A DNA stretch of 18,782 bases from contig JAJRSY010000289.1 in the NCBI GenBank assembly GCA_024278565.1, positions 1 to 18,782 of the forward strand, given 5' to 3'. A model generated the notes under the pieces. It worked only from the letters and a program-made list of their open reading frames with translations. It was not told where the DNA came from and made no database searches. The stretch is from Bacteroidota bacterium (GTDB taxonomy: Bacteria > Bacteroidota > Bacteroidia > Flavobacteriales > Flavobacteriaceae). Shown here in pieces: positions 7,785 through 15,168 of the stretch; position 1 is the first letter of the stretch; each line of letters starts with the position of its first letter. Both the position numbers and the translations under genes were made by a program.

Positions 7785-8168
7785 ATGGCACAAGACATAA
7801 AAGTTAGATATGCAGATAAATACTTGGCAGCGTTCAAGACCTTGATAGAAGAAAAAATAGAAAAGGCAAAAAGTTATTTAAGCCTACTGAAAAGTTCATA
7901 TATGAACGACGGCAACAATGGCACTGATGATACTTCACCAACGTTCAAGGCTTTCGAAGAGGGCTCTCAAACGATGAGCAAAGAGGCAAATACGCAATTG
8001 GCCATTCGTCAAGAGAAGTTCATACGCGATCTTAATAATGCCTTGTTGCGCATCGAGAACAAAACTTACGGAGTTTGCCGTGTTACAGGAAAATTAATCA
8101 ATAAAGAACGATTGAAATTAGTACCTCACGCTACGCTGAGCATTGAAGCGAAAAATATGCAAAAGTAG
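7785..8168 (+). CDS. TraR/DksA-family protein lacking zinc ligands
   Basis: DksA-family proteins enter the RNA polymerase secondary channel and modulate initiation, usually with ppGpp. The 127-residue product has an N-terminal helical coiled-coil region (about 10-92; note LNNALLRIENKTYGVC) and a C-terminal globular part resembling the DksA zinc-finger fold (YGVCRVTGKLINKERLKLVP). Of the four expected cysteines only C98 remains; T101, S119 and A122 occupy the other positions. This loss is common in Bacteroidota homologues as I recall them, so it is probably not decay. The start is 5 bp after the ileS stop, implying translation from the ileS transcript. The family is clear; a direct DksA-like regulatory role is inferred. 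Confidence 0.9.
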   Translation: MAQDIKVRYADKYLAAFKTLIEEKIEKAKSYLSLLKSSYMNDGNNGTDDTSPTFKAFEEGSQTMSKEANTQLAIRQEKFIRDLNNALLRIENKTYGVCRVTGKLINKERLKLVPHATLSIEAKNMQK

Positions 8169-8210
8169 ACATATCAAGGTCAGAACGAAATGTTCGAACA
8201 CCTGTAACTA

Positions 8211-8852
8211 ATGTTTCTATACCGAAAATTGAAGCCATTACTTCAAATCATTATTGTATTCATGTATTTGAATATGGTAAATGCCCAAAAAACGGTAAAA
8301 AAAACGATTGTCAGTCCTGATATTTCCTATATCCAAATAGACGCGAGCAACTGTTTTGAACTAAATTTGCAAACGACAGATACCAATGAGCTTGAGGTAG
8401 AAGCCATGATTGATGGTGAATATAAAAATGATTTGTTATTACAGGTAAGAATAGAGGGGGCAACGGTTTTGGTAAGCAGCGGTTTTCAGCCCAATTATAA
8501 AAACCCGAACGATAAGTTGAGTACACATAAAGTTATTTCTATTGCTTTAAAAATAAAGCTCCCTAAACAGAAAAACGTCACCGTTTTCGGAACTGGGTGC
8601 AATATTAAGGCTACGGGCTTGTATAAGAATCTAAAAGTAACCCTGAACGATGGCAGATGCGATTTGATTAATGTATCGGAAACTGTTGAAATAAGTACCC
8701 AAAGTGGTGATATCAGTGTAAAAAGCCTTAAGGCAACAATTCATAGCGAGAGCAAGTACGGATTGGTTCTAGGAGATAAATTACCGATAGGTCATGACCA
8801 TTACATACTACGTACAGTCTCTGGAAATATTCACTTGAATAGTATCGATTAA
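8211..8852 (+). CDS. Secreted DUF4097-like (putative adhesin/head-GIN type) protein
   Basis: The 213-residue product has an N-terminal signal peptide (hydrophobic residues about 8-24, predicted cleavage near VNAQ). The rest is beta-rich with short repeated strand patterns (KNLKVTLNDGRCDLINVSETVEISTQSGDISVKSL). This is the look of DUF4097/DUF2807-type proteins, which form a right-handed beta-solenoid in the cell envelope. The terminal SGNIHLNSID repeats the same strand-turn pattern. Function is unknown. It sits between the dksA-like gene and lspA, two genes often close together in this group, with 42 bp to the left and 34 bp to the right. The ATG at 8211 gives a complete signal peptide. Confidence 0.75.
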   Translation: MFLYRKLKPLLQIIIVFMYLNMVNAQKTVKKTIVSPDISYIQIDASNCFELNLQTTDTNELEVEAMIDGEYKNDLLLQVRIEGATVLVSSGFQPNYKNPNDKLSTHKVISIALKIKLPKQKNVTVFGTGCNIKATGLYKNLKVTLNDGRCDLINVSETVEISTQSGDISVKSLKATIHSESKYGLVLGDKLPIGHDHYILRTVSGNIHLNSID

Positions 8853-8866
8853 TATGTCTATTTTTG
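8835..8866 (+). promoter_or_regulatory. Candidate Bacteroidota promoter of lspA
   Basis: A TTG at 8835-8837 is followed after 21 nt by TATTTTTG (8859-8866), matching the Bacteroidota consensus TTG-N17-23-TAnnTTTG. It overlaps the end of the upstream gene and lies 20 bp before the lspA ATG, so lspA may be transcribed independently. Confidence 0.55.
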
Positions 8867-8886
8867 CCTCATCTATTTTTTGAAGA

Positions 8887-9504
8887 ATGAGCTTAAAGAA
8901 ATCACTATTACTTATTGTCGTTGTATTGGTCATAGATCAGCTTAGTAAAATCTACATCAAGACCCATTTTGAGCTTGGTGACTCAGTTGAGGTCTTTAAC
9001 TGGTTCAAAGTATTGTTCATTGAAAATTCCGGAGCCGCTTGGGGGGCAAAGCTGAGTGATTTTTTACCTGTTTCTGAATCTTTAGGGAAATTGATTTTAA
9101 CGGTCTTTAGATTGTTTGCTGTTGCTGGTATAGGGTATTGGTTATTTGATGCTATTAGAAAGAATGCGCCAAATACATTGATTCTGTCGGTTTCGTTGAT
9201 TTTTGCCGGTGCTCTGGGCAATATTATCGACTCTGTTTTTTACGGGCTTGTTTTTGACCATAGTAATAACCAAGTAGCTATGTTATTTTCAGATGAACCT
9301 TACGGTACCATGTTCTATGGCAAGGTAGTGGATATGCTTTATTTTCCCATGGTCGATACCGTTTGGCCAGAATGGATCCCATATTGGGGGGGCAAGAGCT
9401 TCCGCTTCTTTGAACCGGTCTTTAATATCGCAGACACGGCAATAAGCACAGGTGTGGGCATCTTGTTGGTGTTCAATAAAAAAGCTTTTGTCGTAGAGGA
9501 ATAG
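8887..9504 (+). CDS. lspA: Lipoprotein signal peptidase (signal peptidase II)
   Basis: LspA is an inner-membrane aspartyl protease that removes the signal peptide of prolipoproteins ahead of the lipid-modified cysteine. The 205-residue product has four hydrophobic segments. Family motifs are DQLSK near residue 17, the ENSGAAWG box (46-53), GALGNIIDS with catalytic D115, and FNIADTAIS with catalytic D183. It is about 40 residues longer than the E. coli enzyme because of a loop between the two catalytic motifs (about 121-176). I believe this is usual in Bacteroidota LspA. Its substrates would include the lipoproteins encoded at 3243-3629 and 16302-17594. The gene converges with the cyclo-ligase gene 36 bp away. 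Confidence 0.95.
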   Translation: MSLKKSLLLIVVVLVIDQLSKIYIKTHFELGDSVEVFNWFKVLFIENSGAAWGAKLSDFLPVSESLGKLILTVFRLFAVAGIGYWLFDAIRKNAPNTLILSVSLIFAGALGNIIDSVFYGLVFDHSNNQVAMLFSDEPYGTMFYGKVVDMLYFPMVDTVWPEWIPYWGGKSFRFFEPVFNIADTAISTGVGILLVFNKKAFVVEE

Positions 9505-9540
9505 CTTGAAAATGCGATTATCTTTAAGGGTAGGTTGTTT

Positions 9541-10110
9541 TTAGGCTGTTACAAACGAATAGATTTTTTTAGGGGTAACACAGTAATCCAAAGAAATATC
9601 ACCTTCGTGTACATCTATAATTTCATTTTCCGCCTCAAACAAGGAGAGACCTACTTTTATTACATTTGCCCTACATTCTCTCAAGAAATTGTCGTAGAAC
9701 CCTTTTCCGTAACCAACACGGTTCCCTTTTAAATCGAAGGCTAGAAGAGGAGTGAATACAAGGTCGATTTTAGAAAGTTGAACCTCAACGCCTCCGATAG
9801 GCTCAGGAATACCCCATTTATTTGCTATAAGTTTTGTGTTATCGGTCAGCAAATAATGCTGTAAGCTGTTTTCCGAAACTATTCTTGGTAGCACAATCTC
9901 TTTATCTTTTCCCTGTAAAATAGATAAAATGAAAGAGGTGTCAACTTCGTTTTTTTTTGGAATAGGCAAAAATAGATGGTAATGGTCTTTCCCCCAAATA
10001 GGCAGTTTGAGAAGCCTATTGGCAATTGACAAACTCAAATTTAGAAGTGACTGAGGTGAAATTTCTTCCCTCAGTTTGGAATATTTTAATCGCAAATCTT
10101 TTTTTAACAT
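9541..10110 (-). CDS. 5-formyltetrahydrofolate cyclo-ligase
   Basis: This enzyme (EC 6.3.3.2) uses ATP to convert 5-formyl-THF to 5,10-methenyl-THF, returning a storage or side product to the one-carbon pool. The 189-residue length is normal for the family. An N-terminal basic helix (KKDLRLKYSKLREEIS), VVLP-like EIVLPRI, GIPEP (100-104) and the nucleotide-binding loop GNRVGYGKGFYD (129-140) are all recognisable. It is the only sizeable minus-strand gene in this half of the window and converges on lspA. A promoter candidate lies about 240 bp upstream at 10350-10379, leaving a long leader that may contain a tiny ORF. Confidence 0.93.
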   Translation of the reverse strand: MLKKDLRLKYSKLREEISPQSLLNLSLSIANRLLKLPIWGKDHYHLFLPIPKKNEVDTSFILSILQGKDKEIVLPRIVSENSLQHYLLTDNTKLIANKWGIPEPIGGVEVQLSKIDLVFTPLLAFDLKGNRVGYGKGFYDNFLRECRANVIKVGLSLFEAENEIIDVHEGDISLDYCVTPKKIYSFVTA

Positions 10111-10154
10111 GCCGAACAGTTAAATAATTTACGATTGAATGAAAGGTACAGATG

Positions 10155-10241
10155 TTAGTCCTTTACAGAAATAGCATAATATACTTTGAAAAAAAGCATT
10201 AAAATTAAATAGAATCCGAGGGTTATGATGTAGTTGTCCAT
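10155..10241 (-). CDS. Possible 28-residue single-pass membrane peptide
   Basis: The short ORF begins MDNYIITLGFYLILML and ends with KVYYAISVKD. It would be a single hydrophobic helix with a short polar tail, a common layout for small membrane proteins. It lies on the same strand as the cyclo-ligase gene, 44 bp upstream, and downstream of a good promoter. An overlapping 62-codon ORF in another frame (10129-10317) looks less protein-like. No family is recognised and coding is uncertain, since hydrophobic runs arise easily in AT-rich DNA. Confidence 0.3.
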   Translation of the reverse strand: MDNYIITLGFYLILMLFFKVYYAISVKD

Positions 10242-10349
10242 AATAAGTTGGTTGATTTATGATGGTTAAATATACATAAAAATCTTTTAACTGCGCTTTT
10301 TTATCGACGAAACGCATTTTTTCTACAAAAAACTATCTTACAATTCTTA

Positions 10350-10379
10350 CAAATATATGATTAAATAGCTGATGATCAA
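10350..10379 (-). promoter_or_regulatory. Bacteroidota promoter upstream of the cyclo-ligase gene
   Basis: On the minus strand TTG (10379-10377), a 19-nt spacer and TATATTTG (10357-10350) match TTG-N17-23-TAnnTTTG. Transcription would start near 10343 and read through the small ORF candidate into the cyclo-ligase gene. Confidence 0.6.
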
Positions 10380-10606
10380 TAGTATAATAGTGGAATCATT
10401 GATTTTTGAGAAATTTGACATTTTTTTGATTTGTTCCACAACACCTTAAAACAGGAAAAAGATACGCTCTAAATTGCTCTTTAGCCCAAATCGACACATT
10501 TTTGTTTTGGAGAGTACAGGTTTCACCAACGTTAAATAATAGTGAAATAGGGTGGGTTTATAGAAAAACACCTTATTTTGGTAATATAGAAACCATCCTT
10601 TTGCAA

Positions 10607-12394
10607 ATGCCTCAAGTACCTATTGATATACAGTTGAGCACATTGCCCAAAACCCCTGGGGTATATAGGTTTTATGATGCTGATGATAGAATACTGTATG
10701 TTGGCAAGGCAAAAGATTTAAAAAAAAGGGTCTCCTCTTATTTCACCAAAAAACATGAATACGGCAAAACACGGGTGTTAGTCACCAAAATAAAGCGTAT
10801 TGGGCATATTGTGGTTCCTACCGAATCTGATGCCCTTTTGTTAGAGAACAATCTTATTAAAAAACACCGCCCCAGATATAACGTCTTGTTAAAGGATGAT
10901 AAGTCATACCCTTGGATCTGTATTAAGAAAGAACGTTTTCCGAGAATATTTTCTACAAGAAAACTCATTAAAGACGGTTCAGAATATTATGGCCCCTACA
11001 CAAGCATGAAAACCGTTCGAACCTTGCTGGATCTTATCAAAAGTGTTTACCCCTTGCGTACCTGTAACTATGACCTGTCTAAGGAAAAAATAAGAGCTGA
11101 CAAATACAAAGTATGCCTTGAGTATCATTTGGGCAATTGCAAAGGTCCTTGTGAAGACTTTCAAAGTATTGTGGAGTATGATTGCCAAGTTGCCGATATT
11201 CGTGACATCATAAAGGGAAATTTCAAATCTTCAATACACTATTTTAAAGGGCAGATGAGAGCCTTGGCCGCTGAAATGAGGTTTGAAGAAGCGCAGCTTA
11301 TAAAAGAGAAGATCGATGTTTTGGAAAACTATAAAGTGAAAACCACCATAGTAAATCCCAAAATAAATAACGTAGACGTGTTCTCTATCATTTCAGATGA
11401 GGCATTTGCCTATGTGAACTATCTACAGCTTTCGCATGGGTCGATCATAGGGTCACACACCATGGAAATCAAAAAGAAACTAGAAGAGAAAGATGAAAAA
11501 TTGTTGCAACTGGCCATTGTAGAAATACGCCAGCGGTTTACCTCTGAATCAAAAGAGCTGTACCTTCCGTTCAAAGTAGCCGTAGGACCGAATATCAAGG
11601 TTACCGTTCCTGTTTTTGGCGATAAGAAGAAAATTTTGGAACTATCTGAGCGCAACGCTAAATTTTTTAGGCAAGAACGCTTTAAACAGGTTATGATCAT
11701 TGACCCAGATAGGCACACGAATAGAATAATGGCCCAAATGAAGAAAGATTTACGGCTTTCAGAAGAGCCGAGACATATTGAGTGTTTTGACAATAGCAAC
11801 ACCCAGGGCAGTGATCCTGTTGCGGCCTGTGTCGTGTTCAAGAACGGCAAACCCTCAAAAAAAGAATACCGTCACTACAATATCAAAACAGTTGAGGGCC
11901 CCGATGATTTTGCCTCTATGGAAGAAGTAGTGTATAGACGCTACAAAAGAGTATTGGCAGAGAATGGGTACTTGCCCCAACTTATAGTGATAGATGGTGG
12001 AAAGGGGCAATTGTCATCAGCCTTGAAAAGTCTTGATATTTTAGGGTTGAGAGGAAAAATAGCCATTATTGGTATTGCAAAACGCTTGGAGGAGATTTAT
12101 TTCCCTAACGATTCCATTCCACTGTATTTAGATAAAAAATCGGAAAGTTTAAAAATAATACAACAGCTTCGCAACGAGGCCCACCGATTTGGAATCACTT
12201 TTCACAGAAATAAAAGAAGTAAGGCCGCCATTGACTCTGAACTCGAAAACATCAAGGGCATTGGTGAAAAAACGACCCAAGAGTTGTTAAAAACCTTTAA
12301 ATCGGTCAAGCGGATCAAGAAGGCATCAATGAAAAACCTAGTAGAAACAGTGGGTGTCTCAAGGGCAAAAAAAATTTATGAAACATTTCACTAA
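10607..12394 (+). CDS. uvrC: UvrABC excinuclease subunit C
   Basis: UvrC is the nuclease of nucleotide-excision repair and cuts on both sides of a lesion held by UvrB. The 595-residue product has, in order: a GIY-YIG domain (TPGVYRFY at 17-23, LYVGKAKDLKKR at 30-41) for the 3' cut; a UVR motif near 215-250 (MRFEEAQLIKEKIDVL) that binds UvrB; an RNase H-like domain (IECFDNSNTQGSDPVAACVV, VIDGGKGQL) for the 5' cut; and a C-terminal helix-hairpin-helix region (IKGIGEKTTQELL). The frame is open upstream to a TTG at 10502, but the extra 35 residues match nothing in UvrC, while MPQVPIDIQLSTLPKTPGVY fits the family start. A patatin-like gene follows 22 bp downstream. Confidence 0.95.
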   Translation: MPQVPIDIQLSTLPKTPGVYRFYDADDRILYVGKAKDLKKRVSSYFTKKHEYGKTRVLVTKIKRIGHIVVPTESDALLLENNLIKKHRPRYNVLLKDDKSYPWICIKKERFPRIFSTRKLIKDGSEYYGPYTSMKTVRTLLDLIKSVYPLRTCNYDLSKEKIRADKYKVCLEYHLGNCKGPCEDFQSIVEYDCQVADIRDIIKGNFKSSIHYFKGQMRALAAEMRFEEAQLIKEKIDVLENYKVKTTIVNPKINNVDVFSIISDEAFAYVNYLQLSHGSIIGSHTMEIKKKLEEKDEKLLQLAIVEIRQRFTSESKELYLPFKVAVGPNIKVTVPVFGDKKKILELSERNAKFFRQERFKQVMIIDPDRHTNRIMAQMKKDLRLSEEPRHIECFDNSNTQGSDPVAACVVFKNGKPSKKEYRHYNIKTVEGPDDFASMEEVVYRRYKRVLAENGYLPQLIVIDGGKGQLSSALKSLDILGLRGKIAIIGIAKRLEEIYFPNDSIPLYLDKKSESLKIIQQLRNEAHRFGITFHRNKRSKAAIDSELENIKGIGEKTTQELLKTFKSVKRIKKASMKNLVETVGVSRAKKIYETFH

Positions 12395-12416
12395 AAACAA
12401 CGACCAATAGGCGGTA

Positions 12417-14693
12417 ATGCTTAAAACAATAATAAAAATAACGGCCTTGATCTTCACCCTGTGCGCTGCAGGCCAAGATATAAATCTGAAAAAAGACAAG
12501 AAAGTAGGTCTTGTTTTAAGCGGGGGCGGGGCTAAAGGCTTGGCACATATAGGCGCACTCAAAGTGATAGAGGAGGCCGGGGTGCAAATCGATTACATAG
12601 GGGGCTCAAGTATGGGGGCCATTATCGGGGCCTTATACGCCTCGGGGTATTCGGCACATGAGCTGGATTCTATTTTTAAAACCACCGATTTTAGTGCTTT
12701 GATCCAAGACAACCTGCCTAGAAATGCGAAAACCTTTTATGAAAAAGAAGATTCTGAAAGGTATGCGGTATCGTTACCGTTCAATAAATTCAAGATCTCA
12801 GTGCCGCCGGCATATTCGGGTGGGCAAAATATCTATAACGAACTGGTTCGGCTCTTGTACCATGTTAAGGATGTGAAAGATTTCAATAAGCTTCCGATAC
12901 CGTTTGTGTGTATCGCTACCGATGTGGAATCCGGTGAGGAGGTGGTTCTTGGCAAAGGGTATCTACCTGAGGCAATTGCCTCAAGCGGAACATTGCCCTC
13001 CCTTTTTGAACCTGTGCATTTAGAAGGCAAAGTATTGATCGATGGGGGTGTTGTGAACAATTACCCTTCCGATAAGGTCAAAGAAATGGGAGCCGATATC
13101 ATTATTGGGATAGATGTGCAGCACGGCCTTTCAAGTAGGGATGACCTACAGTCCGCCACGGATATTCTTTTGCAGATAAACAATTTCAGATCGGTGGCCG
13201 ATATGGAAGAAAAATACAAACAGACCGATATTTATATCAAACCCGATATGAAAGGTCATACGGCATTGGATTTTGACCAGCGCAGTACCATTATTCGTTT
13301 GGGCGAAACTGCCGCCAGAGCAAAATATGCTGCCTTGAAAGAACTATCGGTTTCTCAAAACAGAGATCGGGCACCAATAAATAGTATCAGGGCAAAAGAT
13401 ACAATAACCGTAAACCGGCTTGTGATTGCCGGCAAGAACAAAAATTACACAAGAGGGTATGTAAAAGGAAAACTAAGGTTGGATTTTGATAAAAAAATCA
13501 CTTTCGAAAAACTGCAGCAAGGCGTTAGTAACCTATCTGCTACCGGAAATTTCCAAACGATCAGGTACCGACTTGTTTCAAATGGTGTCGGTGAAGATTT
13601 GATCTTGAGACTGAATGAGAGGCCCAATAAATTATTTATACGCTTGGGCGCACATTATGACAACCTTTATAAAAGTGCCGCAATGATCAATTTGACCAAA
13701 AAGAACCTTTTGATGAAAGATGATGTGGGCAGCTTTGATTTTATAGTGGGCGACAACCTCAGGTATACCATGCAATATTATGTGGACAAGGGCTCGTATT
13801 GGAGTTTTGGCATCAACTCAAGGTTCAATAATTTTGAAAAAGAGGTTGACTTTGATTTGATACGGGGCAACTATGAGGTGCCGAACGTGGGCAACGTGAA
13901 CACCATTAATTTGGGGGTTACCGATCTCACCAATCAAATATACCTACAGACTGTATGGCGCGAAGAATTTGCATTTACAACGGGAATCGAGCATAAATTC
14001 TTAAAGTACAGTACAAGAACATTGGGCGAATTGCTCGATGAAAATGCAAGTGCACAAACAATATCGGCCATAGACGAAGACGGAAGAACACTGTTCGAAA
14101 AAAGTAATTTTTATAGCGCCTTTGGGCAACTTACATTAGATACGTACGACGATAAATATTTTCCAACAAGGGGGTTGTTCTTTAACGGGAATTTTAATTT
14201 TTACGTACTCTCTTCGGATTTTAACGATAATTTCAAAGAATTCTCGATAGGTAAGGCAAGAATAGGGGTCGCGTTCCCGATTTTTAAAAACCTGTCGATA
14301 AATTTTGAAACCGAGGGTGGGTTTAAACTGGGTACTTCAAACGTAACCTCTTTTGATTTTGTACTGGGCGGATACGGAACCAACCTAATAAACAATTTTG
14401 CGCCATTTTTTGGATATGATTTTTTGAGCTTACCGGGCAATAGCTATATAAAGGCATACAGTAGGTTAGATTTTGAATTTGTCCCCAAAAACCACTTTTT
14501 GTTTGCCGCAAATTTCGCCAATGTTGATGATGATCTCTTTAGAACGGGTGAATGGTTTACAAAACCCACTTTTTCAGGCTATGGTATAGGCTATGGTCTA
14601 GAATCTTTTTTAGGACCAGTACAGGCATTCTATTCTTGGTCTCCTGAGGCAAATAATGGCAATTTGTTTTTTAGTGTGGGGTTTTGGTTTTAA
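12417..14693 (+). CDS. Patatin-like phospholipase fused to POTRA and Omp85-type barrel
   Basis: The 758-residue product resembles PlpD-type (type Vd) proteins, in which a lipase is joined to its own outer-membrane barrel. After a signal peptide (hydrophobic to about residue 18) comes a patatin domain. It has the oxyanion loop GGGAKGLAHIG (37-46), the nucleophile elbow GSSMG with S65, and the DGG motif with D209, completing the Ser/Asp dyad. A POTRA-like segment (about 328-402) precedes a beta-barrel (about 403-758) that ends in FFSVGFWF with the terminal Phe needed for barrel assembly. All catalytic residues are present. It probably hydrolyses phospholipids from the outer membrane, but substrate and sidedness cannot be read from the sequence. 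It probably shares a transcript with uvrC. Confidence 0.9.
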   Translation: MLKTIIKITALIFTLCAAGQDINLKKDKKVGLVLSGGGAKGLAHIGALKVIEEAGVQIDYIGGSSMGAIIGALYASGYSAHELDSIFKTTDFSALIQDNLPRNAKTFYEKEDSERYAVSLPFNKFKISVPPAYSGGQNIYNELVRLLYHVKDVKDFNKLPIPFVCIATDVESGEEVVLGKGYLPEAIASSGTLPSLFEPVHLEGKVLIDGGVVNNYPSDKVKEMGADIIIGIDVQHGLSSRDDLQSATDILLQINNFRSVADMEEKYKQTDIYIKPDMKGHTALDFDQRSTIIRLGETAARAKYAALKELSVSQNRDRAPINSIRAKDTITVNRLVIAGKNKNYTRGYVKGKLRLDFDKKITFEKLQQGVSNLSATGNFQTIRYRLVSNGVGEDLILRLNERPNKLFIRLGAHYDNLYKSAAMINLTKKNLLMKDDVGSFDFIVGDNLRYTMQYYVDKGSYWSFGINSRFNNFEKEVDFDLIRGNYEVPNVGNVNTINLGVTDLTNQIYLQTVWREEFAFTTGIEHKFLKYSTRTLGELLDENASAQTISAIDEDGRTLFEKSNFYSAFGQLTLDTYDDKYFPTRGLFFNGNFNFYVLSSDFNDNFKEFSIGKARIGVAFPIFKNLSINFETEGGFKLGTSNVTSFDFVLGGYGTNLINNFAPFFGYDFLSLPGNSYIKAYSRLDFEFVPKNHFLFAANFANVDDDLFRTGEWFTKPTFSGYGIGYGLESFLGPVQAFYSWSPEANNGNLFFSVGFWF

Positions 14694-14853
14694 ACCCGTC
14701 AGTCGGGGGTAAAACCAATGAATTTGAAAGTAGCGTAGTTTAACCCGGTCTTTTTCATAACAAATTGCCAATTTCCTTGCATCAAATTGTAAATTATTGT
14801 TAAGGGTTTAGTTAAAGTACGTTAAAACCTCACGCGTTACGAATGATGTGTAT

Positions 14854-14861
14854 TAACTTTG
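14854..14861 (+). promoter_or_regulatory. -7 box (TAACTTTG) ahead of the candidate sRNA
   Basis: Matches TAnnTTTG exactly. No TTG is present 17-23 nt upstream, so the promoter is incomplete by consensus. It would start transcription near 14867. Confidence 0.4.
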
Positions 14862-14866
14862 TACCC

Positions 14867-14968
14867 GTAAGGGGTGGTTTCCTTACAACTTTAAGTATTG
14901 GTTTTTCATAATTTAAAGTTTGGTTGGTTATTTAGGAAAAGCCCGGTTTTTTAAGCTGGGCTTTTTTT
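14867..14968 (+). ncRNA. Candidate small RNA of about 100 nt, or patatin-gene 3' UTR
   Basis: The segment starts about 6 nt after a TAnnTTTG box. It opens with a hairpin (GTAAGGGG-TGGT-TTCCTTAC at 14867-14886, 8 bp including two G-T pairs), continues through about 50 nt of U-rich unstructured sequence and ends in a strong terminator. There is no ORF. The layout fits an independently transcribed small RNA. Alternatives are the 3' UTR of the patatin gene or a leader with attenuation, although the next gene starts 200 bp later. No known RNA family was recognised by eye. Confidence 0.4.
14937..14968 (+). terminator. Rho-independent terminator
   Basis: AAAAGCCCGG pairs with CTGGGCTTTT (10 bp, one G-T) across a 9-nt loop and is followed by T residues to 14968. 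It would end the patatin transcript and/or the candidate sRNA. Confidence 0.85.
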
Positions 14969-15012
14969 ATTAATGAAACTCTCCCGAATACGGGACTGTT
15001 ATTGGGTTCAGA

Positions 15013-15031
15013 GCCTGCCGGCTAGGCAGGC
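15013..15031. repeat. GC-rich palindrome (GCCTGCC-GGCTA-GGCAGGC)
   Basis: A perfect 7-bp inverted repeat around GGCTA, followed directly by a further CAGG. It has no T-run and lies in AT-rich spacer. From memory, CCTGCC/GGCAGG palindromes recur between genes in many Bacteroidota genomes, so this is probably one copy of a dispersed intergenic repeat. No second copy occurs in the window. Confidence 0.55.
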
Positions 15032-15168
15032 AGGTCGGACAACAGTATTTTAAAACAGTCTCTAAGACAGAGGCCATACAATACTTTGGTATAAATTTTG
15101 TTTAAGCAATAGTGAGCAACATAATGGTTTAGGGGATATTGGATTGTTGCACTATAATACTTTGAGCT

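Larger units (their letters stand above)
10111..10606 (+). other. Divergent spacer between the cyclo-ligase gene and uvrC
   Basis: This 496-bp AT-rich spacer holds a good minus-strand promoter (10350-10379) and a possible 28-codon minus-strand ORF. On the plus strand no promoter for uvrC is convincing: TTATTTTG at 10573-10580 is one mismatch from the -7 consensus, without a TTG at the right distance. No RNA gene or repeat was recognised. Confidence 0.5.
14694..15168 (+). other. Intergenic spacer with candidate sRNA, terminator and palindrome
   Basis: The 475-bp spacer between the patatin and DUF3108 genes has no credible ORF. It holds a -7 box at 14854-14861, a hairpin, an intrinsic terminator ending at 14968 and a GC-rich palindrome at 15013-15031. 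The stretch 14970-15168 otherwise shows nothing recognisable. An apparent TATAATACTTTG just before the DUF3108 ATG is too close to the start codon to be a normal promoter. Confidence 0.6.

Noticed and set aside
8169..8210. Weak hairpin (GAAC-GAAAT-GTTC) after the dksA-like gene.
   Set aside because: The stem is only 4 bp with no T-run; not a credible terminator.
10129..10317. 62-codon minus-strand ORF upstream of the cyclo-ligase gene.
   Set aside because: Its composition is not protein-like, no family is recognised, and it overlaps a more plausible short membrane ORF in another frame. Coding cannot be supported.
10502..10606. 35-codon N-terminal extension of uvrC from a TTG.
   Set aside because: The extension does not resemble UvrC, and the ATG at 10607 gives the normal family start.
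15150..15168. TATAATACTTTG as promoter of the DUF3108 gene.
   Set aside because: It does not match TAnnTTTG in register, and a start site at the usual distance would fall within or after the ATG.
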